NCBI RefSeq assembly: GCF_000003815.2
Contig: NC_049990.1
Location: forward strand, 9,002,290-9,066,289
Direction: 5' to 3'
Length of the DNA: 64,000 nt
Origin: Branchiostoma floridae
Lineage: Eukaryota; Chordata; Leptocardii; Amphioxiformes; Branchiostomatidae
The notes under the pieces: generated by a model
What the model saw: only the letters and a program-made list of their open reading frames with translations
The model's database searches: none
What the model was told of the DNA's origin: nothing
In this document: positions 12,119 through 23,851 of the stretch, piece by piece
Layout: every line of letters begins with the position of its first letter
Numbering within the stretch: the first letter of the stretch is position 1
Translations under genes and position numbers: made by a program

Positions 12119-12312
12119 GATAAGAGCCTTGAGTAAGACTTACAAATTAGAACTGTACAATATCTTTATGACAACAGGACACAGAATGTTGTTTTTGTGA
12201 CGTCCAAGCAAACATATGATTAGTGTCACCCATGAAATAGGAACCTGAAAACTCTACCTACTACATCAAAATCGCACGATGACTGGTCTGGGTATCTGTG
12301 CAGTAACAGACA

Positions 12313-15299
12313 CTACTCAAACCGGAAGGTCAGATCTAGCCCCGCCATTTTCTCCTCGTGGATCGTCTCCAGAGTCTTGTTGTCCTCCTGGCTGAACCAG
12401 TTCTTCCAGTCACCAACCTCTCCTGAAGACAAACACAAGGAATTTCTAACATTAAATATCGTGGCTCTACAGCATTTTACCTTTTTTTCTTAGTCTGATT
12501 GTCGTAAGTCAGCTTGTAGGCTACAATATCTAATTACCTGGAAAAATCCACAAATTTGCTCTATTATTTTCTCCCGCCCCCAAAAGAATAGATCAAATAA
12601 GTCGTTTAAATAAACCGACGAGATTGACACAAAGCAGACCTTCCTGAACAATACACTTCATTGGAAAGAAAAGAGACAAATCTAACTTTTGAAACTGACA
12701 GCTAACGTATTTTATGTCAGCTATGCATAACGAAATGTCATTGTCATAATCATAATCAGTACCATTCTGAGAGTTGGTTATGGCTTCACAATAATGAAAA
12801 GTATGGCTTTTGACAGGAATTGAAGACGACAGAAAGTCAAAACTCGCTTTGCTTGCTCGGTGGTTTATTCAGTGCTTGTAGGCTACATTTCAGACGATAT
12901 GTCGCCAAAAGAAAGCAACTCATTGATCCTTAATTAGCTTTTGGCAAAACTCAGAAGGACATGGAACTTGGAAGACAGTCTCAGGTACCTTTGTGGACGA
13001 ACTCCAGCCCACTGCCTTCCGCCTTGCTGAAATAACGCTTCTGCACGATGGGATCGCGGGATTTATTTGTGGCTGGATTCTTCTTCATAGCAGAGAAGGT
13101 ACAGTTCGCCACNNNNNNNNNNNNNNNNNNNNNNNNNNNNNNNNNNNNNNNNNNNNNNNNNNNNNNNNNNNNNNNNNNNNNNNNNNNNNNNNNNNNNNNN
13201 NNNNNNNNNNNNNNTGCCCTGGTTTTTGCGTCCGAGGCGATCTTATAGGACCATAATCTTAGAACTATCAATACATGCCTCCAAGGCAGGCTCTCTGGGG
13301 CCTTTTTTGTCTTTTATTTTGCTCATACTACACTTATGCTGACCAATCCTTTTTTGTACTGGGTCGCTTGTACCGCCGACGCGTACAAAGGCCCAGAGAG
13401 CCTGCTGTGGACGCTACCTCAACACAATCATTTATGCTGAGAAATATAACCATGGTATTGCTTGATTTCATTGTTATGACAAAATTTACTTTTGTGAGTA
13501 CTATTATGGTTGTTTTCTTTATTCAAATTTTGGTCATTTTCTAAAGAATTGCATTTATGGAATGATCGGTTTGTTTGACAATTTTCGTCATCATTTTTGT
13601 CCAACAAGACTGACCCGCTTCATGTCCTCAAACTTGATGAAGAGCATGTTGCCGTCATCCTTGTGCCGCCAGTACTCCGGGATCACGTCCCACCAGAAAC
13701 CGCTGTAAGCTGTGCATCAACAGAAACAATTCACAATCCCATTAATCATATAAATTTTAAAAAAATTAGACGGAATCCTATCATTCCTTCTCCTGACTGG
13801 GCTCACAAGCAAAATGGGAGCTCCCGAATCAAGGCAATGCTCCATATCAAATTAGCAACACCTCACACATGGTAAGTTGATAGTCTCCAAGCAGATCCGG
13901 TACCGCAGATCCTACGGTAGCATAAGATATTATCAAAAGCTTCCAGTGTGGCCAAACACACTCATAGGCCGGCTTCATTCCTCTGACAGCTTTTCATACT
14001 ATTTCATGCTAGAAGATTACAAATTAACAGGTGAAATAACAACTGCAACTCATCTATTTTTCAAGTAATTTCATAGCGAAACTTACAAGATACAATCTGC
14101 ACTCAATTGCCACAATTGCAAAAACATATGTCTGCAGACAAAGTGATCCTCAGTTTATCTTCAATTCCCAGCTTTGAATAGAGGACAATTGTGTTGCCCT
14201 TGCATTATACAAGTAGTACTACGTGAAAGCAAATTTGTACTGATTCTAGAAATAGCAGATCTTGAGAATTATAGCTTGATACTGACCAAGTTCCGGCGTT
14301 ATAAACTCCTTGAAGTTTTCTTCCCAGGTTCCACAAGGAAGATGGTTAACCATCCGCCTTAAGTTGTGCCAAGAAACAACCACATCTTTGACGTTTCTAG
14401 CACAGTAGATGATCTGGTAAGAAATAAACGTGACAAACTTGTAGAAATTGTAACTGATGCTAGATGCTTTTCACTTTTAATTAGCGTGCATGGTCCGGTG
14501 CTTTAATATGATGCACGTCAATTTTAGAATTCAAGGATAGTGACAGCATACAAATGTACAAGGTACAATGGATAAAATCTACTGGTACATAACTACTGTT
14601 CTGTAAGCCTAATATACCCAAATCAAGAGTGTGCCGTATGGAATGAGATGAGGATAAAAAATAACTTGGAATTGTATTGTTGAAGGAAGGTAATAAAAGC
14701 ATAGCCTGGAATCCAGCCGTATTACATTTGCCGAGAGGACAGAAGAGACTCGGGAGCTGTAATACGGCTTGATATCAGGCTAATAAAAGCGCACCTTTCC
14801 TCTCCCGTCCTTGGCTTGCTGAGGTAGCATGTGATAGGGCAGGTGGGTTTTTATCAAGCGGGGGGAGGGGGCCTTCTCAAGTAGTTTCGGTACGGGCTCT
14901 CCAGATCTCACAGTTTCCAGCCATGGAAAACGCTCGCTTAGCGGAACTTTACAGACTTCGCTGATATCATCATCCGCACATACCAGAGAAACGATCTGTT
15001 GTGTCCACGTTGTTCCTGGAGTTAAAGAAAAAGAAGTGATTTTTCTTTTACTTATTTTTTTCTGACAATTTCTCCTTACAATGTCTTGTTACAATTATGC
15101 AGCATGCAGTTGTTAAAAGAAAATAGATAGAGTTGACAAGAAAAGGATTCCTACCCGATTTAAGGTAAGCTGAGACGAAGACGTCGTCATCTCTCACTTC
15201 AAGCGATTCTACCATTTCCATGGCAACGGGGCTGTTGGTAGGGTAGAACCTGACCCCTTTGAAGTAAAACGGCTGGGAAGGCTCGAGCACTTGACTCAT
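12313..15299 (-). CDS. Cytosolic sulfotransferase, copy 2 (one exon cut by an assembly gap)
   Basis: Tandem paralog of the gene at 5937. Coding exons on the minus strand: 15155-15299, 14795-15015, 14287-14413, 13615-13709, 12989 to about 13187 (cut by Ns from 13113) and 12313-12422. If exon 5 is as long as in copy 1 (199 nt), the protein has 298 residues and about 75 coding bases lie in the gap. Motifs: AYLKSGTTWTQQIV at the PAPS loop (Leu for Pro, as in copy 1), IKTHLPYHMLP with the catalytic His, and YCARNVKDVVVSWHN. The 3'-phosphate motif reads HKGEVGDWKNWF, with His where SULTs have Arg. Exon 2 is 12 nt shorter than in copy 1. Exon 6 is nearly identical to that of copy 1, ending LDLTFRFE. 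A non-coding exon boundary (CAG|TGACG at 15331/15330) sits just upstream of the ATG, as in copy 1. Confidence 0.9.
13113..13214. other. Assembly gap (102 Ns)
   Basis: The run of N begins inside exon 5 of sulfotransferase copy 2 and ends in what must be intron 4. The true length is unknown. The missing part should encode the residues matching KIATFLGRTLSDQRIDEV in copy 1. Confidence 0.99.
13273..13418. mobile_element. MITE copy with terminal inverted repeats (relative of 59646-59848)
   Basis: The left end reads tgcctccaaggcaggctctc and the right end gagagcctgctgtggacgct, an inverted pair of about 28 bp. The internal sequence runs ctggggccttttttgtc ... aaaggcccag. The same termini and poly-T internal block occur in the element at 59646-59848. 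This copy sits in intron 4 of sulfotransferase copy 2 and is more diverged at its left tip. It has no ORF of note. Confidence 0.75.
14702..14782. repeat. Short inverted repeat
   Basis: The left arm tagcctggaatccagccgta mirrors the right arm tacggcttgatatcaggcta with a short central loop. It lies in intron 2 of sulfotransferase copy 2, about a dozen bases past the exon 2 donor. It is probably a small palindromic element. Confidence 0.7.
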
Positions 15300-15781
15300 C
15301 GTGTTCTCGCGTTCAGTCTTTCAGGCGTCACTGAAAAGGTAACTAGTGAGTTAGATAGGTTGGGAGGAAGAGATTGATATTTACGACGGCGGTTCAATGA
15401 ATGAAGACATTTATTGTACGTTTATGCTCTCTAACAAGCTAAGTATAGGTCAAGGTGAATAGAATGCAGTTCCTAATGATTTTTAAGTACAAATTGTGTA
15501 AGGATGTGATATAAAACTTTAGTCCCACCTGAAAGTGAAGGCCGAACCTCTGCTTGAACAGTAGAATCAAACAGGTTTTGTGGTTCGGGATATGGACAGA
15601 TGTAGGCGGGGCGGAGGGGCGGAGAGGGGTTGGGGGGGGGGGGTTGGGTTAGGACAGTGCAATAGAATTCGATATGACCCAGGAATTGTACAATATTAGT
15701 TATAATTATAGCATACTTTATTATAGCTTTTCTGAAATCGTAACAGTTTAACCACCATGAAAAATGGAGATATTGTTTCTC

Positions 15782-15816
<35 letters not shown>

Positions 15817-17297
15817 GTTAGCCTGCCAATTCTTCATTGGAAATCATGACGTGTACGTTGAACTGTGTAATACACATGATGGTGTGTTATATACTGAAGG
15901 GCGGTTATAACGTCTATATATAGATACGGATATATTTATACAATACTTAGTTTAGCAGTTAATGATTGCCAATGAGCCTGTGTTTTTAGCAAACAGAGGT
16001 TAAACGCACGATTTTTCCACTAAAACGTAAAAAGGATTAAGATCTTTCTACAAACGTACTGGGGTACCCGGGTACTTACTAAGTTACATGTACGTTGATT
16101 ACGGCCCAGCACTTGTTGGGTTATACATGTATACATATCTTACCCACAAGTTCGCACACAAATCCAGTGATCGCTTTTGACGAAGAAATTGCATAGTCAC
16201 AATGACAGTCACGGAAGTGTACTATACTGATTCGCCTGAACCTTGAACTTCGAACTTAAAAAAAACATTTCACCTTAAAAGCGGTGATACATTGGGCGAA
16301 GCCGCGTGAGGGAAGTAAGACGTAATACATAAACGTACCCACTGGTCAGGCCTGGACAAGTGTGACACCGGCGTGAGTGTACTACAGGTGAACTTTGACC
16401 GAGTCAGGTAGGGGTCAGTTGGTATGATTGTCTTCACCAAGAAGGCTAATTATGCAAACGGTGAGCCAGGGATCAGACGGTCTGTATGTAGGTCAACAGC
16501 ATGTAACTCGAGAAGTTGTGGATGGATCTTGGCGATATTTGATAGGTATGTAGCGGTTGTAGAATGTTCGAAAATGGTTTACCTGGTGCTTTTCTCGGTA
16601 CTGCAGCGGGTTTTGTATTTTTGTCCACAGACAAATGCACTTATTGTGAAAATGCATTTTCTGAGTGACGATTAAAGTGCGTTTGTCTGTGGACAACGTA
16701 AGAACAGACGTTGTGTATGGATCTCCATGATATTAACCTCGTATGAAATGACTGGTTCCTCCCTTGGCAGTCCCTGTACTCGCGTGAAACTATGATGGGT
16801 AGTCTCTCATTTTCGCAAGATGAAAGAATTGTGTATGTAACGTTATAAGGTACACATCTAAATAGGAAAAAAGAAATAGACACAAAACTACATCCAGGCA
16901 ATTTTTAAGGCATATAATTTCAAAAAGTACTGACGTCATCAGCCGTACTAAGTTGTTGGTTGGCTGATGACGGAAGGATTAAAAAGAAAGAACGCAGGAC
17001 AATAGGCCAACAAGAATGTTTTCCATTGGAAACATAACTTGGGGATATGAGAATTTGCGCAAAATAAAAACTGGATCAAAGCTCAACGGTTATTTGAAAA
17101 TAAGAAATAAATTGGCAGCCGAAGTAACATTTTCACCTTTAATACCCACTAAATCAGATCTCGCATTCTGGAGAAATTTCCAGCTTTTGTAATGGGCAGG
17201 TGGCATAAAGGCTAAGCCGACGTCTTTCGTACATCTGGTAATCAGGTTTGGGTCACACAAGGCCAAGGGTCAGTGGGTCAAACCGCACATTGTCATC
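15300..17297. other. Divergent intergenic stretch between sulfotransferase copies 2 and 3
   Basis: About 2 kb separates the starts of a minus-strand and a plus-strand sulfotransferase, so it should hold both promoters. Contents: a 5' region shared with copy 1 (15331-15395), a LINE-like tail inserted at about 15393-15450, a G-rich patch (15604-15650), a (GT)n run (15784-15818), a fragment of the dispersed repeat (about 16430-16640) and a small hairpin at about 16931-16972 (gacgtcatcagcc / ggctgatgacgg). A TATA-like word (gcataaag) lies at about 17204, some 90 bases before the ATG of copy 3. Confidence 0.5.
15784..15818. repeat. (GT)n microsatellite
   Basis: About 16 GT units with one GC interruption, within the divergent sulfotransferase spacer. 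Confidence 0.95.
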
Positions 17298-20200
17298 ATG
17301 TCGTCAGGCGCGGACCAACAATCTTCTGACGGGTATTTCACACATAAAGGGATATTATTCAATAGCAAAGTGAACGTAGAGTCGTTGAAAAATATCGAGA
17401 ATTTAGCTGTTAAAGAGGACGATGTTTTTGTGGCCACGTATCCAAGATCAGGTAGGTGTGAACTTCTTCGCGGAACTCAGGTCTCGATCTCGTTGGTAAG
17501 ACTTGAAGTGAAATACGGCTATGATATTTCACCTTGAACACCTTAATCGGATTCGTTTCCTTTTTGAAGTGGCTGTTCGTTGCTGACATGCAAAATGTGC
17601 AATGACTATGACTTCCTGTCGACCTTTGACCTCAAAACCTGATTGCCCTGAGTGAAACATTTTCATGTTTATAAAAAACACCATGGCGATGTGTACTTGT
17701 CGTACACATACAAATAAGCATGTCAAAGCATGTGTGAGTCAAAGGTGGATCTGTGATATTGACTTCTATTATTAAACAATTGAGTGCTATGATAATTTTG
17801 GAAGTTTAGGTTATGTAATGTTAATCTTAACATATTATACTATGAAAGTTAATTGAAATTACTGCAATAATCTTACTCAATGTAATAATGAATCTTTCCA
17901 ACATTAGATAATATTTCTTATTTCGAATCAAATTCAAAACTTAACTAGGCACCACGTGGACAGAAGAGATCTTGTGTCTTATCTACAATGGAGGAGATGT
18001 GGAGAAAGTGAAGACCACTCCGATCTACACCCGCATCCCTTACCTGGAGTATCAGTACTTTCCAGAGGGCCAGACAGAGTATGACAGGTTCTTAGAGCTT
18101 CCCTCCCCACGTCTGGGGAAAACTCACCTCCCATACAACATGCTTCCCAGGCAGCTACAAGAAGGGAGGGGAAAGGTGGGGAAACTCGGAAAATTGCTTC
18201 TGAAATTTACTGTATAATATTCGTTCATTTTTGCTTGGACTTAATTTCGCAGTTGGAGTTGAAAGAACCTTTTGCAGACAGTCTGTTGTAAATTTGTGGT
18301 TGAAAGGATTGCATGTTGTACAGCAGAAATACAATAGAAATGTACAGACATGGCATATAAGGTCAGTGTGAAAACTGTGAAAATAAAATCACCATGAACA
18401 TTTTTAGATTGATAGTAAGTTCTTTATCAACAGTTTTCTTTCATAGTAGGAACTTTGTCAAGGCATACAATGTGGTGTTGTGGCAAGAATGCAGTCACCA
18501 GAAAAGACATATGAGTTTACAGTTCTGTACATGACTTCTTCCTGTGATTGTTTCAGTTGATCTGTGTGGCACGGAACCCCAAAGATGTGGCAGTCTCCTA
18601 CTTCTATTTCCACGGGATCAACCGAAGTTTCAGGACACCAGATTCCTGGGACTCCTTCCTCTCTGACTTCATGGCAGGAAATGGTATTTGTTATTGTTTG
18701 TTATTTGTTATTGGGTAGGCTGACTACTCTTTCTTCACAGCCAGGGGCTGAACTGTGAGGAGCTTACAATAGGCGGGACTAAATTGCAAGGGTCTGGAGG
18801 GGCTGCCATTCAGCGCTGACTGAGGTGACCTCAATATGACAGCAATTGCCCCATATGTAGATTTTGGACCACTCACACCGGAAAGGGCCCCTACTCTTTT
18901 CAATAAGTGCGGTGGGTTCTTGAACATGCTCGAGGTGTGGCTTCTCTCTAACACCTCCATGCAACTACCTATCCGAGGGATGGCTCCAACTGAAGCTAGG
19001 TACTTATTTTCACATGAGTGAAGTCTCGATAAGTGCCTTTCCCAAGATTGGTGGCACATAAAAGGATTCGAAACCAGAACCTCTGGGTTATGAATTGAAC
19101 ACCCTGCTGATTGCGCCACACAACCCAGCGTATTAATGCCTAAGTGTCTTTTTCTTTAGGGACATTTTTCTTAGGAATGTCTCCTCCTTTATTAGCTTGT
19201 AACATTACAAAGAGAGGCAGACAAATGTTCATGTATTCAACTATCCTTGCAAAGCATGATTTTAATTAAACGTATACAAGTTTTATGCATCATATACATG
19301 TATGAAAAAATTCTCTAAATTCTTCTTAGGGATAAAAAATTACAACTGTAACAAGTCATATCATGTTTTTTTCCTATGACAGTTGTTGGTGGGTCTATTT
19401 TCAACCATGTCCTTGGATACTGGGCTCATCGAAGCAACCCTAGTTTACTTTTCATCAAATATGAAGACATGCAAAAGGTATGACATTATTGCTCTTTGAA
19501 TATCTAGGACAATGTGAAAACCCGAGCACGATATTTTACAACAATACAGTGCAAGTATAGGCCACAGCTAGAATATCTGCATGTATGTGATTGTATATTT
19601 TTCATTGACTATATTACCACTTATTAGATACACTAGCTGATGTATGTTGCAGATTAACATAAAACAAAACAAAAAATCACACAAATACGTAGTAGGACTT
19701 TCCCTGCATTGATAATCAAACAGTGATCCTAGCTTTACAATCAGTCTTAATTTGTTGTCACAAACACAAAAATTTACTCATATTTTATCTTGCAAAAAAC
19801 AACAACAACAGGACTTACATGGAACTGTTAGGAAATTAGCAGACTTTGTGGGACGGAAGTTGCCATCCACAACGATAGACAAGATAGCGGAGCACTGCTC
19901 GTTTAGGTCCATGAGCAAAAACCCCATGACCAACTACTCCAAACATCCGGAGCAACGCTGTCGCTTCGACACCACCAACTCAGAATTCATCAGGAAAGGT
20001 ATGTGTGACAAAAAGTAGAGTGTCAAGGGAACAACCTAATTAATAAATTTCAACATGCCTATATTCTAAAACTCCTTTGTTGACACCCATAAGGTATGCA
20101 GGTATGGTTAGAGGATGTCTGACCCCTCTAATATGGTGGGGTGTTGAAACGGGTGTCAGAAGACAGAGGTATCAGAACATATAGGGGTGTCGAAATATAG

Positions 20201-20516
20201 GGTGTAGCAACATAGGGGTGTCAGAGCATAGCTAGAGGGGTTGGAATGTATTGATATAACCAACTTTATGTACATTCTGTACTAGTGTGACCTGTTAGCC
20301 ATAGGAATTTCTTATTCACATGTGGTAGAAGTAATGAGATTTGGTACAATATGTAAAATTTTGTTTTGATAGATGTTTTCCCTCTTTCTTCTATATTCAT
20401 CAGGAATCGTGGGGGACTGGAAGAATCACTTCACGGACATCCAAAATGAAGCTTTTAACAAGGTGTTAGAAGAGAAACTGTCTGGTACAGGTTTGGAATA
20501 TGATTTTGACATCTAA
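17298..20516 (+). CDS. Cytosolic sulfotransferase, copy 3 (divergent)
   Basis: Six exons on the plus strand: 17298-17451, 17949-18175, 18557-18683, 19383-19477, 19812-19998 and 20404-20516, giving 300 residues. Signatures: canonical [18 protein letters not shown] loop, [11 protein letters not shown] with the catalytic His, [16 protein letters not shown] for the 3'-phosphate region, and [14 protein letters not shown] at the C-terminal motif. It keeps the same intron positions and phases as copies 1 and 2 (127- and 95-nt exons shared), but the protein is clearly more divergent and has the standard residues where copies 1 and 2 are altered. The ATG is the first in frame after an upstream stop-rich region, and it fits the family start ([10 protein letters not shown] close to the N-terminus). 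It lies head-to-head with copy 2, which suggests an inversion after an older duplication. Confidence 0.93.
18735..19135 (-). mobile_element. tRNA-derived SINE in the sulfotransferase copy 3 intron
   Basis: On the minus strand the head (about 19128 down) shows an A-box-like tgtggcgcaatcagcagg and a B-box ggtttcgaatcc (about 19077-19066). A body of about 330 bp follows, ending near 18735. It is longer than the element at 10970 and has a different body, so it is probably another SINE family. The open frames inside it are incidental. Confidence 0.65.
20130..20240 (+). repeat. Degenerate minisatellite (aggggtgtc-type)
   Basis: About five imperfect copies of a ~20-bp unit around 'ataggggtgtcagaacat' in the last intron of sulfotransferase copy 3. 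Confidence 0.6.
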
Positions 20517-21200
20517 TTCTCCAGATGCTGTCGTCGCCATGTTGGTGGGTTGAATGAGAATGGATCCAAGATGGCTGCCAGTCATTCCAAACACACAAAT
20601 CATTCTAAAAGGGAATTTTCCATAGTCTGATATTTTTATGTATGTATGTAGAGGTAAAATATTCCAGTTGAGGTAGAGAGAAATTAACAATATAATGGGG
20701 TAGGGAATTTCCTGAGTAGCTTTAGTATCACAAGTATGAGATCTAAGTTGTGTAAAGGTCTGTTTGTAAGGTCTGTTTGTAATTGATGTGCAATTCAGCC
20801 CATGGCTGCCATGTATCTACAGATAAACTATGCAACCATTGATTTTTTCATAACCCTAGCTTTTCCCATTCAGTTAGTGATCAGTGAGGTAAGCTTGTCA
20901 GCTTCTCATCAATTGGGGAGGAGAATTGCTATTCCAGCCATACTCATGTTACCTCACAGTAGCCTTGAAGGCCTTCGGGTATTGTTTTGTCCTCATCAGT
21001 GAGTCATGTGAAAACAAATAGTTTTCAGCTCATGACTCTCACATATCTCTAAGCTTTGGCCAATGAAACTCCTCTGCCGGCTAAACGCCTTCCCAAGCTT
21101 CTGATACTATCTTATGCCGCCGCAAGATCTGCTTGGAGATTATCTCTAGTCCAAAAAGATGGCGTATGCCAAATTGCGTTACTAATTTCAACTAAAAACT
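20517..21200. other. Convergent spacer between sulfotransferase copy 3 and the D8C gene
   Basis: Nearly 700 bases between two stop codons facing each other. It must contain both 3' UTRs. I see no clear AATAAA close to either stop and no other feature. Confidence 0.45.
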
Positions 21201-23851
21201 TCACTCATCAATGGTCGGTACGCTGTATTTCCTTCTGACAGGGCTGGGCGATACGTGCACGCTTCTCTCATGTCCGTAGCGCTTCCCCTTGTACAGTATC
21301 AGTCCGCCCCCGAGAAACAGCAGCATGAACACGATACACAGCACAGGAACGATCACTGCTGCTGTGTTGGTCGTCACAGCCGGGTTGTTGGGAGCTGTCG
21401 AAACAAAATGTGTAGCTTTGCTTAATGAGATGTCAAGTTTAGTATGTTTGCTTTTTTGACTTTGTAAAACTCACAAGCAGATAGTGGATACTATAACTGT
21501 AGGTAGATGTGCAGATATGGCACTAGGTTTTCTATTAGTGTACTATTCCATCTGTAACTTTTTAGAATAACGTACTGTGGCTGTCAGATTTCCTTCCCTT
21601 AACAAACACATGATATGATGTTATTATGATGATTAGTTCATAAGGAAGTCAAAGGCAACATTGCATCTGAAGAGTTATTATCAATATTTTCATATCAATA
21701 GGTCACGATTCAAACATCCATTAAGGATTGATCAATAAAGGTATGAAAGGAAATATGTTTACATGGATATTTGGTTGACTATCAGTGACATTTGTGATTG
21801 AGAGGACACTGTACTTACTGAAACATCCTGGTGTGAAGTCAGAATTTGAGGAGGTGGTCCCAGCAGGGCACGGTGTCTCTGTCCCTGGGGATGATTATAT
21901 ATATAGGGTTAATGACTTGTATCAAGGTGTTTACAGTGACATACGCTTCTTCATATGGTGAGTAGCGCAGTGCGGCTTTACTACTGTAACAACTGAATAT
22001 GGTTTATTCTAGGGGTGGGTACCGGTACAGAAAATTCAGGTCCAGGTCCTGTTCAGGTCCAGAGTATCAGGTCCAGGTTTGGACCTGAACCTGGACCTGA
22101 TTCAGTATTTAAGAACTTGTGACTGGACGATACTCAAACAATGGTCCATTTTGCAACAAGGACACCTGTTTTGTGGTGTATTCGACTCCCCCTGGCGTTT
22201 TAACATCCTACAAGGCTAACTGCCTCTGTACTATTGACTGTAAAATTTGGTAGAAATGACTATAGACTATACTCTACTTTGCTCTTGTTATTTTCCTCGA
22301 CCGGTAAGCCTCAAAACGTGTAAATGCCCTATTATATAATCTGTTCATTTTCCAATAGGTCCAACATCTGGTCTACTGAATTTTTTCAGGTCCGTTTTTT
22401 CTGGACCTGTCCAAAAAGAAAAACCGGTTTTATACCGGTACACCGTACGGTACACCATACCGGTACCCAGCCCTAGTTTTTTCTGTTGATATAGGTCACT
22501 GCATTATTGAACCACGGGCATCAAGGAAAAAGTGGGTCATTAACATTATAATTATATAATAGCTAATTGAAATTGACACTGACATTTTCAAAAAGTTGAG
22601 ACCCACCATTGCTACAAGTGTCAGCAATGCTCAGCTTTCATCTTCATCAGACCATTCTTTTTGACCAGTAGGACTGGAGGCTTTTAATTGGTTCATACAG
22701 CCTAGCTTTATGATAATGTTTAATATATTCAACTTTTGTATATCAACTTGAAGCTGATCTTTAAATGTCAATGGACATCCCAAATAAATCATATCATTCA
22801 AGCAAGAGTTATGAGCACATCCAACTAATATAGAAACTTTACAGGCTCCTTCTTACTTTATCAAACTTAATTGGTAAAATGCATCTGCAAAGTTTTCCCA
22901 ACCTGCACAGTACGCCATGTCGCACCCTGGCGGGCTTGTCAGGTAGTACACATAGAAGCCGCTACAGTTTCTAACCCGGATGTTAACCTGCAAACCACAG
23001 CAATCACTTCCGCTTTGGTCAAGGTGATGTACGCAGACAGTCCGGTCGACTTCCCCATCCTCAACTACCGGATGGGTGCCGTTTAACCACATGGGTTCGT
23101 GGGTACCGCATGCAAATTGCGGAGGGCAGGTGGTTGGTATCTCTCCACCGGCCGCGCTTGTAAAGCGGTACCATCCAGTAGAGAGGCCGAGATCACATAG
23201 TAAAGTAGAGTTCGCGGTAACGTTGTACTGAGTGCTGCGCTTTGGCTCTTCGTCTGCAGTGTAGTCTGTACATGGGTCTGATGAACATGCTGAAAATGGA
23301 AAAAGAAGAAACTCTAAGAAATGTAACATTTGCAAGCAAATACGTGCACATAGTGTTACTTTTACATGGTGTAGCCTGTTTGTATTTGCTAAAAAAATCA
23401 TATATGTATAGTTACCAGCCCCTCCATCTCTGTCCTGCCACTTGTTAACACCAAATATAGTCTGCTGCTTAACCAGTTACTATGGTGACAGGCTCACTGA
23501 CAGCCGCCAGGTCGAGGTCATTGACCTTTTTTTAGAAAATGAAGAAGAAACGGAGAAAAAATAAATTGTTTCGACACAGCAAAATAAGAAACCAGAAAGG
23601 CTAGAAGATTGTATCGGTCTATGATTACAAACTGATTGTATCTTATTCTAAATGTGATATAATGGTGATACAATATCATGTGTTTAGACAGTTATTCCAT
23701 AGATTCCATACTTATTAAGGGTTGACGTCTCTATCACAAAGGCGAATAATGGCCTTAAATTGTAGTACAGCAAATCGATTGCAACATCATACCTACCTTG
23801 TAAACAACAGCAAGCGGCTACCCACCATACAGCACGGTAGAAACTGAACAT
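21201..23851 (-). CDS. Single-pass membrane protein with a D8C (uromodulin/GP2/OIT3-type) ectodomain
   Basis: Four coding exons on the minus strand: 23797-23851 (signal peptide MFSFYRAVWWVAACCCLQ), 22903-23289 (D8C domain), 21819-21884 (short Cys linker PCPAGTTSSN) and 21201-21394 (membrane segment and tail), 233 residues. The D8C signature is strong: DPCTDY near the start, GWYRF, a WLNGTHP block, a CCG pair, VRNCSGFYVYYL and a terminal MAYC. In vertebrates this domain occurs in uromodulin, GP2 and OIT3, usually with EGF and ZP domains; here there is no ZP domain. The transmembrane segment is about residues 181-204 (AAVIVPVLCIVFMLLFLGGG), followed by a 29-residue basic tail ending TIDE. All introns are phase 1. 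A donor at 24860/24859 (ACAAG|GTGAGT) suggests a 5' UTR exon upstream. Confidence 0.85.
22010..22475. mobile_element. hAT-like non-autonomous DNA transposon
   Basis: The left terminus TAGGGGTGGGTACCGGTA and right terminus TACCGGTACCCAGCCCTA form an inverted pair of about 18 bp with one or two mismatches. It is flanked by 8-bp words gtttattc (22002-22009) and gttttttc (22476-22483), 7 of 8 identical. Eight-base duplication with TAGGG termini is the hallmark of hAT elements. The 466-bp body has 'aggtccaggt' sub-repeats and no transposase. It is inserted in intron 2 of the D8C gene. Confidence 0.8.

Larger units (their letters stand above)
9519..12312. other. Spacer between the tandem sulfotransferase copies
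   Basis: About 2.8 kb between the 5' end of copy 1 and the 3' end of copy 2, with no protein-coding exon recognised. It contains an AT-rich repeat (9770-10790), a tRNA-derived SINE (about 10970-11175) and the poly(A) signal of copy 2. The first ~90 bp upstream of copy 1 (9550-9625) are nearly identical to the corresponding region upstream of copy 2, so this part belonged to the duplicated unit. Confidence 0.6.

Noticed and set aside
18724..19119. 131-codon minus-strand frame
   Set aside because: Lies entirely inside the tRNA-derived SINE in the sulfotransferase copy 3 intron.
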